This document shows, piece after piece, positions 26,287 through 35,777 of a stretch of DNA of 64,000 bases. Numbering within the stretch: position 1 is the stretch's first letter; every line of letters starts with the position of its first letter. This DNA comes from Bacillota bacterium. GTDB lineage: Bacteria; Bacillota; Clostridia; Lachnospirales; Lachnospiraceae. The translations under genes and the position numbers were made by a program. The DNA is taken from contig JAEVYY010000004.1 of NCBI GenBank assembly GCA_023392535.1, positions 1 to 64,000 on the forward strand, in the 5' to 3' direction. The notes beneath the pieces are model-generated. The model was given only the letters and a program-made list of their open reading frames with translations, made no database searches and was not told where the DNA came from.

Positions 26287-28080
26287 ATGAAAAAGAAAGC
26301 AGATGGCTTAAAAACACTATTCCAGTTCAAAAGTATACGGACAACGATCCTATTTATTTTTGTTGCACTAATTTCAGCTACGGTTCTCATTTATATGTTC
26401 ATTTCGGTTACTCAGAATCGGGAAACGGTGCTGGAAACATCTACAGAATATACACAGCAACTCGTAAATATGGTAAATGGGGATATTGATTCCTACTTTA
26501 TTACTATGAAAAATATAGCCCAGTTGATCATGAACAGCGCAGATGTAGAAAATTATTTACGAACGGAACAGAAAAGTGAGATACAGTACAAAAATTATGA
26601 AAAAAAAACAGAAGAACAATTTGGAATCTTAAAGGATACGCGAGATGATATCTATAATATTGGCATCATCGGAGAAAATGGTACTTGCTTTATAAACAAT
26701 TCAAAGGTAGAGATAAATCCATACGCAGATTTCAATGATACCGACTGGTATAAAAATGCTATGAGCGGTGAAGAGGTCATTACATCATCTCATGTGCAGA
26801 ACATGGTAAGAGGTGAATACAAATGGGTGGTAACACTTAGTCAAGGTATTAAAAATGCAAACACTGGTAAGATAGAAGGAATCCTATTCATAGATTTAAA
26901 TTATCGTTCTATCAGTAGCTTATGTGAAAAAATCAGTCTTGGAAGTAAAGGATATGTCTTTATATTAGATGAGAATGGAAAGATTATATATCACCCGAAG
27001 CAACAATTATTATATAGTGGTGTACAAAAGGAAGAAATAAGCAAGATCTTGCAAAATAAGACAGGAAGTTTTACAACAGAAGAGGGAGAGCGGTTGTATA
27101 CAATTTCTAAATCCAATACGACGGGCTGGACAGTGGTAGGAGTAGCGTATTTGAAGGAAATGATGGAAAAAAGCAACCGGACACAAAGGGTGTACATCTT
27201 ACTTGCGATCGGACTGATTGGAGCAGCCTCAATAGTTTCCATGTTCCTATCCAATACGATAACAAGACCAATCAGGGAATTACGTGCTTCAATGAAAAAA
27301 GTAGAGGATGGGAATCTGGAAATACAACTTTTGAATCCGGATTATAGTAATGAAATTGCAGATTTGATCTATTCATTTAATATTATGATAGGAAGGATCA
27401 AGCAATTAGTGCAACGTAATATGGCAGAGCAAAAAGAAAAGAGAAAAAGCGAATTACGTGCATTGCAAGCACAGATAAATCCTCATTTTTTGTATAATAC
27501 ATTGGATTCCATTATTTGGATGGCTGAGAGTAGCAAGATGTCAGAGGTCATATTGATGACCTCTTCTCTTGCAAAACTACTGAGAAGGAGTATCAGTAAC
27601 CAGGAGGAATTTGTAAAAGTTGCAGATGAGATAGATTATGTGAATGAATATCTGAAAATTCAAAAAATGAGGTATCATGATAAATTGGATTATGTGATAG
27701 AAATAGATGAGAACATTTCACATATACCAGTTGCAAAGCTTATCGTACAGCCACTTGTAGAAAATGCGATTTATCATGGAATTAAAGTGAAGGAAGGAAA
27801 AGGATTGATTCGTATAACGGGAGTGAAGGAGGAGGGTAAGACTGTAATTAAAGTATCTGACAATGGTGCCGGCATGGATCAAGAAGCGCTGCTCCATTTA
27901 TTTGAAGAGAAAAAAATTGAAGACACTAGAAAGGTTGGCGTCCTTAACGTACATAGGCGTATTCAATTGTACTACGGAATAGAATATGGTCTGCAGTATG
28001 TGAGTGCTCCAATGGTGGGAACAACGGTAAGTATCATATTCCCTTTTGAAAGCTTAAATGAAGAGAGGATGAAAAGTTGA
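26287..28080 (+). CDS. Sensor histidine kinase, YesM/LytS type
   Basis: This 597-residue membrane kinase has one helix at about 17-37, a large dCache-like extracellular domain (about 40-295), a second helix at about 300-320, a HAMP domain, and a His-kinase internal region. The phospho-acceptor is His400 in INPHFLYNTLDS. A HATPase domain follows (VQPLVENAIYHGIK, SDNGAGMD). It would phosphorylate the AraC-type response regulator encoded at 29157. A membrane-tethered sugar-binding protein gene lies between them and overlaps this gene's stop, suggesting ligand presentation to the kinase. Confidence 0.92.
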   Translation: MKKKADGLKTLFQFKSIRTTILFIFVALISATVLIYMFISVTQNRETVLETSTEYTQQLVNMVNGDIDSYFITMKNIAQLIMNSADVENYLRTEQKSEIQYKNYEKKTEEQFGILKDTRDDIYNIGIIGENGTCFINNSKVEINPYADFNDTDWYKNAMSGEEVITSSHVQNMVRGEYKWVVTLSQGIKNANTGKIEGILFIDLNYRSISSLCEKISLGSKGYVFILDENGKIIYHPKQQLLYSGVQKEEISKILQNKTGSFTTEEGERLYTISKSNTTGWTVVGVAYLKEMMEKSNRTQRVYILLAIGLIGAASIVSMFLSNTITRPIRELRASMKKVEDGNLEIQLLNPDYSNEIADLIYSFNIMIGRIKQLVQRNMAEQKEKRKSELRALQAQINPHFLYNTLDSIIWMAESSKMSEVILMTSSLAKLLRRSISNQEEFVKVADEIDYVNEYLKIQKMRYHDKLDYVIEIDENISHIPVAKLIVQPLVENAIYHGIKVKEGKGLIRITGVKEEGKTVIKVSDNGAGMDQEALLHLFEEKKIEDTRKVGVLNVHRRIQLYYGIEYGLQYVSAPMVGTTVSIIFPFESLNEERMKS

Positions 28081-29102
28081 AGGTAAGTAGAATAGGATAT
28101 GCAATGGGTATGAGAATCAATAGAAGAAATAAAAAATGGAAAGTGCTGCTTAGTATTTTTCTTATAATATTGATCCTATGTGGCATCATGTTAATGGTGG
28201 GAAAAGATAAGAATGATTCCATCTATGTGATATATATTCCTAAAACGCAAATCAGCAGTAATGATTTTTGGTCTTCCATTCGGGCAGGAGCAGAGACGGC
28301 AGCAAAGGAAAATAATGTGAATTTAGAAATCAATTCACCAAAAGATGAAATGCATATCGAGGAACAAAATGCATTGATCCGAGATGCAATCCAAAAAAAT
28401 CCGGATGCCATAGTAGTCTCTCCGTCTTCAAAAACAGAAAATGCAGAAGCATTGGAAGAAGTTAATAAAGCTGGAATCCCCCTTATTCTTGTAGATTCTA
28501 CAACCAATAAGCCTATTGCAGAAGGCATTGTAGCAACGGATAATGTAGCTGCGGGATCTAAAATGGCAGAGCCGATGCTAGCTACACTCAATAAAGATTC
28601 CAAAATTGCTATTGTAAGTCATGTTAAAAATTCCTCTACGGCCATAGAGAGAGAAAATGGATTCAAACAGGCACTTGGAATCTACAAATCGCAGATTGTC
28701 GGCATTGTGTATAGTAATTCTATGGAGGAGATTGGTTATAAGGTGACAAAAGATTTGTTAATGGACGAACCGGAGATCGATTATCTGGCTTGTCTAAATG
28801 AGGATTCTGCGGTTGGAGCGGCTAGAGCGGTTAGGGAGTTGGGGCTTGTCGGAAAGATCTGTATTGTTGGATTTGATAATTCAACAGAAGAAATTGAAAG
28901 ATTGGAAGAAGGTCTGTTTAGCGCGATCGTAGTTCAGAAGGCATTTAGTATGGGATACTTTGGCATTGAAAATGCAGCAAAAGTAGTTCGTGGAGAGAAA
29001 GTTGAATATTCCGTGGATTCGGGTTCCGTATTAATCACAAAAGAAAATATGTATGATGAAGAAAACCAAGAGTTATTATTTCCCTTCTATTGGCAGGAAT
29101 AG
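28077..29102 (+). CDS. Membrane-anchored ribose-type sugar-binding protein, likely co-sensor
   Basis: This 341-residue protein has a basic start, one hydrophobic helix (about 22-42) without a lipobox, and a type I periplasmic-binding domain (IRAGAETAAKENNVNL, DAIVVSPSS, IPLILVDSTTN, GIVATDNVAAG, GIVGFDN-type CIVGFDNS). It therefore looks tethered by an uncleaved anchor, not released as a lipoprotein. The TTG start overlaps the kinase stop (GAGAGG eight bases upstream), so the two are translationally coupled. The transporter has its own binding protein at 34512, and this one probably feeds ligand information to the kinase. The sugar is likely fucose by context. Confidence 0.82.
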   Translation: MKVSRIGYAMGMRINRRNKKWKVLLSIFLIILILCGIMLMVGKDKNDSIYVIYIPKTQISSNDFWSSIRAGAETAAKENNVNLEINSPKDEMHIEEQNALIRDAIQKNPDAIVVSPSSKTENAEALEEVNKAGIPLILVDSTTNKPIAEGIVATDNVAAGSKMAEPMLATLNKDSKIAIVSHVKNSSTAIERENGFKQALGIYKSQIVGIVYSNSMEEIGYKVTKDLLMDEPEIDYLACLNEDSAVGAARAVRELGLVGKICIVGFDNSTEEIERLEEGLFSAIVVQKAFSMGYFGIENAAKVVRGEKVEYSVDSGSVLITKENMYDEENQELLFPFYWQE

Positions 29103-29156
29103 ATCAAAGGAGATAGGTTTGTGTAAGTAGAAGACGATACAAATGGGGGATTACAT

Positions 29157-30782
29157 ATGTATAAGGTGTTATTTGCAGATGATGAGATCTTGACCCGAGA
29201 GGCGATCACGGAGAATACACCGTGGGAAGAGACAGGATTTACACTGATGGGGACGGCGCAAAACGGGAAAGAAGCGATTGAATTAATGGAAAATAGTAGG
29301 CCGGATTTGCTAATTACAGATATCTGTATGCCTATTATGGATGGTATCGAATTATCAAAGTTCGTTAAAAACAATTACCCAGAAATTCAAGTGGTAATTT
29401 TAAGTGGATATGATGAATTTGAATATGCCAAGCAAGCACTTAAAAATGGAGTTGCAGAGTATATTTTGAAACCAATTACATCGCTTGAATTAAAGGAGGA
29501 GCTCCTGAAGTTTAAAGATAAGATAGATAAGGCAAATAATCAAAAATGCCATGTTGAAAAAATACAAAGAGCATATGAAAAAAATATGCCTGTCGTACGT
29601 GAACATTTTTTAAATCGTTTACTGGAAGGAAATATATCGAAGGAACAAATAGTGAAACGACTGGAATATTTTAATATTAATTTAGCAGGTACTTATCAGG
29701 CAGTTGCCTTTGTAGAGATAGAAGACGCTACAGAAATCCTAAAATTATATCCTGGAATTCCAGAGAATCTTATGCAGTTCGCGATTGCAAATATTGCAAA
29801 TGAAGTATTGGAAAATGAGACAAGGACAATTACCTTTCAAAATGTAAATGATACTTGTGTTGTAATATATATGGAAGAAAGTGAGAACAAATTACAAAAG
29901 CTGATATACAAAACAGGAAACAATATCAGGGAAGAAATGCAACGATGCATGAAAACAAATGTGTATATTGCAGTTGGTGAGACGGTACATGCACCGACAC
30001 AATGGAAAAAATCTTATGAAAGTGCCAGACATGCAAAGGAATTTAAATATTTATTAGAAGAACCTGTTTTTATTTTCAAAAAAGACTATAGAAAGGCAGA
30101 ATACAGGACAGAGCAGTTCAATATGGAAATGAATGAGTGGATCGATAAATTGGTTCTATCCATAAAAGCAAATCAAAAAGAGGTGTTAGAGAAAACAATA
30201 CGGGATTTATTTAAAAAAATTTCTGACGCTAAATATGAGAGGCAGGATGCTTGTCTGCAGATTCAAAACTGTGTGCTTTCTATTGCCATTAAACTGGAAG
30301 AAATGGGATTGGAATTGCCCAATCATGCGGAGCGAGAAACTTCCTTTATGAATAAACTACATAGCTATAAAAAAATATCTATGATAGAGGAAAAATTCAG
30401 TGCATTTTGTTTGGAGTTGACCGATATCATTGCAAGTAAGAAAGAAGATTCCAATCAGACCATGGCAGAACTGGCAATTGATTATATGATTAAAAATTTT
30501 AATAATCCCGAGTTGTCTCTAAATATGGTCTGTGAATATCTAAGCGTGAGTGTAAGTTATTTCAGTATGATATTTAAGAATTATACAAAAGAGACATTTA
30601 TAGAAATGCTGACGAAAGTACGTATGGAAAAAGCAAAAAAAATGTTCCAAACAACAAGGAAGAAAAATTATGAAGTATCTGAGGCAGTAGGATATAATGA
30701 TCCGCATTATTTTGGAGTTATCTTTAAAAAATATACCGGAATGACGCCTACCGAATATATAAGAACAATTAACATAAGTTAA
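29157..30782 (+). CDS. Response regulator with AraC DNA-binding domain, YesN type
   Basis: This 541-residue regulator has a receiver domain (1-120; Asp55 in LLITDICMPIMDG, acidic pair Asp8-Asp9, Lys in ILKPI). A long linker domain of about 300 residues follows, then a C-terminal double HTH (about 440-540: LSLNMVCEYLSVSVSYFSMIFK and YEVSEAVGYNDPHYFGVIFKKYTGMTPTEY). It pairs with the kinase at 26287. The downstream ABC transporter operon is the obvious target. A 19-bp hairpin follows the stop. Confidence 0.92.
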   Translation: MYKVLFADDEILTREAITENTPWEETGFTLMGTAQNGKEAIELMENSRPDLLITDICMPIMDGIELSKFVKNNYPEIQVVILSGYDEFEYAKQALKNGVAEYILKPITSLELKEELLKFKDKIDKANNQKCHVEKIQRAYEKNMPVVREHFLNRLLEGNISKEQIVKRLEYFNINLAGTYQAVAFVEIEDATEILKLYPGIPENLMQFAIANIANEVLENETRTITFQNVNDTCVVIYMEESENKLQKLIYKTGNNIREEMQRCMKTNVYIAVGETVHAPTQWKKSYESARHAKEFKYLLEEPVFIFKKDYRKAEYRTEQFNMEMNEWIDKLVLSIKANQKEVLEKTIRDLFKKISDAKYERQDACLQIQNCVLSIAIKLEEMGLELPNHAERETSFMNKLHSYKKISMIEEKFSAFCLELTDIIASKKEDSNQTMAELAIDYMIKNFNNPELSLNMVCEYLSVSVSYFSMIFKNYTKETFIEMLTKVRMEKAKKMFQTTRKKNYEVSEAVGYNDPHYFGVIFKKYTGMTPTEYIRTINIS

Positions 30783-30796
30783 TAAAAAATTGTGAA

Positions 30797-30840
30797 AGAA
30801 ATGGGTAATATTTTCAGAAAGGAAAATATTACCCATTTCT
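30797..30840 (+). terminator. Perfect 19-bp hairpin between sensor genes and transporter genes
   Basis: The arms 30797-30815 and 30822-30840 are fully complementary (core GGGTAATATTTTC) around a six-base loop. No U tract follows, so it may be a poor terminator, an mRNA end or processing signal, or an operator. A TATAAT at 30878-30883 suggests a separate promoter for the transporter genes just after it. Confidence 0.5.
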
Positions 30841-30915
30841 AATAGAATATTCCATTAAAATAGGGACAGAGAAAATATATAATTTTCATATCTGATAAAC
30901 AAGGAGGAATAAAAG

Positions 30916-31899
30916 GTGGAGAAGTTTAAGAACAACCCAATTGTCAAGAAGATAGGGTTTAACAGAATTGTGTTATGCTGTGTACTTATTTTGCTTTATG
31001 CATTTTTTGCTGTTATGAGTCCTACCTTTCTGAGCTATTCCAGAATATTAAGTGCGTTGAATTATGCATACTTTTTAGGATTTTTAGCACTTGGGGTCAC
31101 ATTTGTTATTGCAACTGGAGGAATTGATTTTTCCATCGGTCCCGTCATGTTCTGTGTAGCTTTGATTTCAGGACAAATGCTTACGAAATATGGAATAGCA
31201 TTGCCGATTTGTATGATGGTAAGTGTCTGTGTGGGTCTGGCCTTTGGTATCCTAAATGGATATTTAGTAGCTTATTGTGGACTTCCTTCTTTCATTACAT
31301 CAATGGCCATTATGATGATGGCAAAAGGGGTAGGATCTGTATTTACGAAAACACAATCAGTCAGTTGGCCACAAAGCTCACAGCCAGGTGGCTGGTATAG
31401 AAACTTAATAAAAATGAAGATTGGACAAATTCAATTTCCAACCGGATTACTGATTCTTATTTTTGCAGCTGTTGTTTGTGCAATTGTATTAAATAAAACA
31501 AAGGCAGGACGTTATATATTGTGTCTGGGAAGTAACAGAGAAGCTGTCCGGTTATCGGGTGTCAATGTCAAAAAGTGGGAAATGATTGCTTATATGATCT
31601 GTGGGATGATGGCAGGTATCGCAGCAATTTTTTATGTGGGAGCGTATACAACAGTGCAGCCAGGGCTTGGAGATACCTTTAATAATGAGGCCATTGCAGG
31701 ATGTGTTATGGGCGGAACATCGATGGCAGGAGGCCTGGCTTCTATCAGCGGTACTTTTATTGGTGTCATGATCATTTCCTTATTGCAAGAGGGAATTTTG
31801 GCGATGGGATTCCAAAAAGATTACCAGTATGTATTGACCGGGCTTATTGTATTGGCAGCAGTATATGCGGATATCAGAAGCAGAAGGAGAAAAAATTGA
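30916..31899 (+). CDS. Sugar ABC transporter permease (RbsC type), first copy
   Basis: This 327-residue permease has about eight to ten membrane helices and the RbsC-family pattern ALGVTFVIATGGIDFSIGPVM, GILNGYLVAYCGLPSFI, SNREAVRLSGVNVKKWEM and GGTSMAGGLASISGTFIG. It carries sugar across the membrane with the ATPase at 31938 and probably pairs with the second permease at 33445. The GTG start has AAGGAGG eight bases upstream. Fucose (possibly also rhamnose) is the inferred substrate from the genes on both sides. Confidence 0.9.
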   Translation: MEKFKNNPIVKKIGFNRIVLCCVLILLYAFFAVMSPTFLSYSRILSALNYAYFLGFLALGVTFVIATGGIDFSIGPVMFCVALISGQMLTKYGIALPICMMVSVCVGLAFGILNGYLVAYCGLPSFITSMAIMMMAKGVGSVFTKTQSVSWPQSSQPGGWYRNLIKMKIGQIQFPTGLLILIFAAVVCAIVLNKTKAGRYILCLGSNREAVRLSGVNVKKWEMIAYMICGMMAGIAAIFYVGAYTTVQPGLGDTFNNEAIAGCVMGGTSMAGGLASISGTFIGVMIISLLQEGILAMGFQKDYQYVLTGLIVLAAVYADIRSRRRKN

Positions 31900-31937
31900 T
31901 CAAAGGAAGTATCTAAGAGAGGATAGAAGGTGAAAAC

Positions 31938-33431
31938 GTGGGCGAAGTAATATTAAGGATGGAAGGTATCGATAAATCTTTTCCAGGCGTACATGCACTT
32001 GATCATGTGAATCTGGAAGTGAAAAAAGGCGAAGTTCATGCGTTGATGGGAGAAAACGGAGCAGGGAAATCAACGCTGATGAAAGTCTTAACAGGAATTT
32101 ATAGCAAAGATGAAGGAATTATTCTATACGAAGGGAAAGAAGTAGAATTCACGAATCCTAGAGAGGCACAAAAGGAAGGGATCATTATCGTTCACCAAGA
32201 ACTTAATATGTTGAATCATCTAACGGTGGCTCAAAATATTTTTATTGGGCGGGAGCCAAGAAAACGCAATATTATCGATGATGCAAAAATGAATGATGAT
32301 GCAAGAAAACTATTTGAACGTCTTCACATAGATATCGATCCAACCGAAAATATGGGGAAATTAACAGTTGGAAAGCAGCAAATGTGTGAGATAGCAAAGG
32401 CCATTTCGCACGAAGCAAAAGTAATTGTGTTTGACGAACCTTCTGCCGCGTTGACGGAATCAGAGATTGAAGAACTATTTAAGATCATAAGGGATCTTAA
32501 AAATAAAGGAATGGGGATTGTCTATATCTCACACAGAATGGATGAAATCAAGGTTATTACGGACCGGGTAACGGTTATGAGAGATGGTGGATATGTAGGT
32601 ACCCTGATTACGGAAGAATGTACCAAAGATGACATTATCAATAGGATGGTAGGACGTGTCATTTATGAAGAGCCAAAAATAAAAAGTGCGGTGGCAAAAA
32701 ATGCTCCGGTTGTTCTCAAAGTAGAAAACATGAACGCTGGTAAATTAGTACGTAATATTAGTTTTGAATTACGGAAAGGAGAAATTCTTGGGTTTTCTGG
32801 TTTGATGGGGGCTGGCAGAACAGAGACTGCAAGAGCCTTGTTTGGTGCAGATCCGAAAGAAAGCGGGAATATCTATGTAAATGGCATCAAAGTAGAAATC
32901 AAAAATCCACAAGATGCTGTCAAACATGGTATTGGTTATCTTTCAGAAGATAGAAAAAGGTATGGAATCATAGTAGATAAGACGGTGGCAGAAAATTCTA
33001 CGATGGCATCGTTGGACGATTATAGAAAGGGGCTCTTCATCAATAAGAAAAAGGAAAAGAAAATTGCTCAGGATTATGTAGAATCTTTAAAGACCAAAAC
33101 ACCAAGTGTCGATGAGCTGGTAGTAAATCTTTCTGGAGGAAACCAGCAAAAAGTAGTAATTGCAAAATGGCTTGTTAAGAATTGTGACATTTTAATTTTT
33201 GATGAACCGACCAGAGGAATTGATGTGGGTGCCAAAAGCGAGATCTATCATCTCATGAACAATTTGGTAGCGGAAGGGAAATCAATTATTATGATATCTT
33301 CAGAAATGTCGGAAGTTTTAAGAATGAGTGACCGGATAATTGTAATGTGCGAAGGCAAACAGACCGGAGAAATCAACATAGAGGAAGCGACCCAGGAACG
33401 TATTATGAGGGCAGCGACACTACGAAATTAG
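31938..33431 (+). CDS. Sugar ABC transporter ATP-binding protein (RbsA/MglA type)
   Basis: The 497-residue protein contains two ATPase domains in tandem. Domain 1 has Walker A GENGAGKST and Walker B VIVFDEPSAAL. Domain 2 has the degenerate Walker A GLMGAGRTE usual for this family, the signature LSGGNQQKV and Walker B ILIFDEPTRG. It energises the two flanking RbsC-type permeases. The start is GTG. It is 38 bases after the first permease and 13 before the second. Confidence 0.93.
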   Translation: MGEVILRMEGIDKSFPGVHALDHVNLEVKKGEVHALMGENGAGKSTLMKVLTGIYSKDEGIILYEGKEVEFTNPREAQKEGIIIVHQELNMLNHLTVAQNIFIGREPRKRNIIDDAKMNDDARKLFERLHIDIDPTENMGKLTVGKQQMCEIAKAISHEAKVIVFDEPSAALTESEIEELFKIIRDLKNKGMGIVYISHRMDEIKVITDRVTVMRDGGYVGTLITEECTKDDIINRMVGRVIYEEPKIKSAVAKNAPVVLKVENMNAGKLVRNISFELRKGEILGFSGLMGAGRTETARALFGADPKESGNIYVNGIKVEIKNPQDAVKHGIGYLSEDRKRYGIIVDKTVAENSTMASLDDYRKGLFINKKKEKKIAQDYVESLKTKTPSVDELVVNLSGGNQQKVVIAKWLVKNCDILIFDEPTRGIDVGAKSEIYHLMNNLVAEGKSIIMISSEMSEVLRMSDRIIVMCEGKQTGEINIEEATQERIMRAATLRN

Positions 33432-33444
33432 GAGGAATGGAATA

Positions 33445-34446
33445 ATGACTGACAGGAAAGGAAAAGGAAATGCTTTTACGAATAATCCGATCGTCAAAGC
33501 GATCGGTACGCAAAAAATCGTAGTAGTCTTAGTACTTCTTGCTCTGTTTGGATTCTTCTGTTTGATGAGTCCTGCATTTAGGAGCTACTCAACTATTTTA
33601 AGTATTTTTGACTACTCATACTATATCACCTTTATGGCGATAGGTGTCACTTTTGCACTGATTACAGGGGGCGTTGATCTCTCCATTGGTACTGGTATGA
33701 TTTGCTATGGCTTAGTTGGTGGATATTTAATTACGCATAAGGGAATGCCCGTGATCGTTGGGATCTTTGTAACAATTCTGATTGGAATCCTATTTGGCTT
33801 CTTAAATGGAATATCAGTTGCGGTACTGAATTTGCCTCCTTTTATCGCGACCTTAGGTACCATGATGGTTGTAAGGGGATTAGGTTCCATAATAACAGGA
33901 GGTATCAGTATCACCTGGCCACCTGCAGCATCGGAACAAGGATGGTTTCGTACCATTTTTAAAATGGATGCAGGAAATACAAAATTTCCGATTGGGTTCG
34001 TTTGGGTCATACTAATCGTTATATTCATGTCACTGATTTTGAATAAAACAAGAATTGGGCGTTACATCATTGCAATTGGAAGTAACAAAGAAGCTACAAG
34101 ACTTTCCGGTGTAAATGTCGTGAAATACCACATGATGGCTTATCTTATATCGGGACTGTTTACTGGAATTGCAGCGGTTGCATACGCCGCTACCTTTCAG
34201 GCCGTTTCGCCAGGGACAGGAGCAGGATTGGAATTGGATGCCATTGGTGGTGCCATAATTGGGGGAACCTCTATGACAGGAGGGTACGGTTCCATCGTTG
34301 GAACATTATTAGGTGTATTTATCATGTCTATGTTAAAAACAGGACTTCCATTTATTGGACTTCAGGCTAACTGGCAGCAAATCATAACAGGATTGATCTT
34401 GATCGGAGCTGTATTAATGGATGTAATGAAGAAGAACAAGACATGA
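33445..34446 (+). CDS. Sugar ABC transporter permease (RbsC type), second copy
   Basis: This 333-residue permease is a clear paralogue of the 30916 product. Shared elements include the NNPIVK start, MSPAFRSYSTIL, AIGVTFALITGGVDLSIG and SNKEATRLSGVNVVKYHM. Two different permeases around one fused ATPase suggest a heterodimeric channel, whereas ribose systems use a homodimer. It ends at the same position as the upstream edge of the open frame leading into the binding-protein gene. Confidence 0.9.
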   Translation: MTDRKGKGNAFTNNPIVKAIGTQKIVVVLVLLALFGFFCLMSPAFRSYSTILSIFDYSYYITFMAIGVTFALITGGVDLSIGTGMICYGLVGGYLITHKGMPVIVGIFVTILIGILFGFLNGISVAVLNLPPFIATLGTMMVVRGLGSIITGGISITWPPAASEQGWFRTIFKMDAGNTKFPIGFVWVILIVIFMSLILNKTRIGRYIIAIGSNKEATRLSGVNVVKYHMMAYLISGLFTGIAAVAYAATFQAVSPGTGAGLELDAIGGAIIGGTSMTGGYGSIVGTLLGVFIMSMLKTGLPFIGLQANWQQIITGLILIGAVLMDVMKKNKT

Positions 34447-34511
34447 ACAGGATTCAGATATGTGCCACATGGGGTGGATTGCATATAAAAAAACAAATAG
34501 GAGGATTTTAC

Positions 34512-35669
34512 ATGAAAAAGAAGATTTTAGCTACGGTACTCTCTGTAACAATGGTGGCAGCAATGCTGGCTGGATGTGGATCGAAGCCTACATCTACAGA
34601 AAATCCAGACACCGCGGCTCCGGCAGCAGAAACGTCTGAAGCAAAAGAGTCTGAGGCAAGTGAAGCAACGGCATCTGCATCAAGTGATCTGAGCTTTGAG
34701 ATTGTTTCAAAAGGCTTCCAACATCAATATTGGCAGGCTGTTTTAAAAGGTGCGCAATCAAAAGCAGAGGAGCTCGGTGTGAAGATCAATTTTGTAGGGC
34801 CTAACTCAGAATCGGATATTGCTGATCAAGTGCAGATGTTAAACAGTGCGATCAATGCAAAACCAGCAGCCATCGGTCTTGCGGCACTTGATACAAGTGC
34901 CTGTCTGGATGCAATACAGACAGCAAAAGATTCCGGAATACCGATTATCGGATTTGACTCAGGTGTTCCTGATGCTCCAGAAGGTGCTGTTTATGCAAAT
35001 TGCGCAACAGATAATTATGCGGCGGGAGAAATGGCTGCCGTTAATATGTTTGAAGCAATCAAAGATAGAATTGCAAATGCAAGTGGAACAGTAAGAATCG
35101 GTGTTCTTTCTCAAGACGCAACTTCTGAATCAGTGGGAAGCCGTGGCCTCGGATTTATTGATAAAATGGCTGAATTAGTAATAGCTACTGGCAAAACGGT
35201 AAATGTAGAAGGCAATGATAAATTTGTTAACGGTTCCAAATGTGAAAAGACACAAGGTGCAAATGTTGCCATTGAGGTATTGGTACCTGCTCAGGTCACT
35301 TCAGAACTTTCTTCCATCGATTGTCAGACGTTATTAAATAAAGCTGATACCATTGCTGTTTATGGATCTAATCAACATTCAGGTGAAGCAATGGTAACTG
35401 CAAATGAAAACCTGAATAAATTTGGTACCGGAGATTCCAACATTATTGGTGTTGCATTTGATTCCGGAGCTGTCATCAAAGCGGCAGTAAAAGACGGCAC
35501 TTTCTTAGGTGCGGTTACACAGGCACCGGTAGCGATGGGGGAAGCATTGGTACAGTCTTTATATGATGTTGCAAATGGAAAGACGGTATCGGATGTTGAT
35601 ACGGGATGTCAATGGTATCATGCAGGTAATATGGATGATGCAGAAATCGCACAAAATCTATATGATTAA
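34512..35669 (+). CDS. Sugar-binding lipoprotein of the ABC transporter
   Basis: This 385-residue type I periplasmic-binding protein has a lipoprotein signal (MKKKILATVLSVTMVAAMLAGCG, cleavage before the Cys). A Ser/Glu/Ala-rich linker of about 40 residues precedes the ligand domain (FEIVSKGFQHQYWQAVLKGAQSKAEELG, IGFDSGVPD, ATDNYAAGEMAA, GVAFDSG). It captures the sugar outside and delivers it to the permeases. The start is set by AGGAGG before 34512. A strong terminator follows 60 bases after the stop. It may also bind the chemoreceptor encoded next. Confidence 0.93.
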   Translation: MKKKILATVLSVTMVAAMLAGCGSKPTSTENPDTAAPAAETSEAKESEASEATASASSDLSFEIVSKGFQHQYWQAVLKGAQSKAEELGVKINFVGPNSESDIADQVQMLNSAINAKPAAIGLAALDTSACLDAIQTAKDSGIPIIGFDSGVPDAPEGAVYANCATDNYAAGEMAAVNMFEAIKDRIANASGTVRIGVLSQDATSESVGSRGLGFIDKMAELVIATGKTVNVEGNDKFVNGSKCEKTQGANVAIEVLVPAQVTSELSSIDCQTLLNKADTIAVYGSNQHSGEAMVTANENLNKFGTGDSNIIGVAFDSGAVIKAAVKDGTFLGAVTQAPVAMGEALVQSLYDVANGKTVSDVDTGCQWYHAGNMDDAEIAQNLYD

Positions 35670-35729
35670 TTTTAGCAGAATGTGAAATTAAACCAGCAAT
35701 CCAATTCGCTTGTCGAACATAATGATTAG

Positions 35730-35760
35730 AAGAATGCCCCATTTAATGGGGCATTCTTTA
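35730..35760 (+). terminator. Intrinsic terminator after the transporter operon
   Basis: A perfect 12-bp stem (35730-35741 with 35747-35758, core GAATGCCCCA) has a five-base loop and ends in TTTA. It lies only 18 bases before the chemoreceptor start codon, so that gene depends on read-through or a promoter hidden upstream. Confidence 0.85.
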
Positions 35761-35777
35761 TCAAGAGGGAGAAATAC

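Noticed and set aside
28077..29102. Lipoprotein signal in the second sugar-binding protein
   Set aside because: A Cys lies in the hydrophobic segment (LILCG), but the residue before it is Leu, not Gly/Ala/Ser, so it is not a lipobox; an uncleaved anchor fits better.
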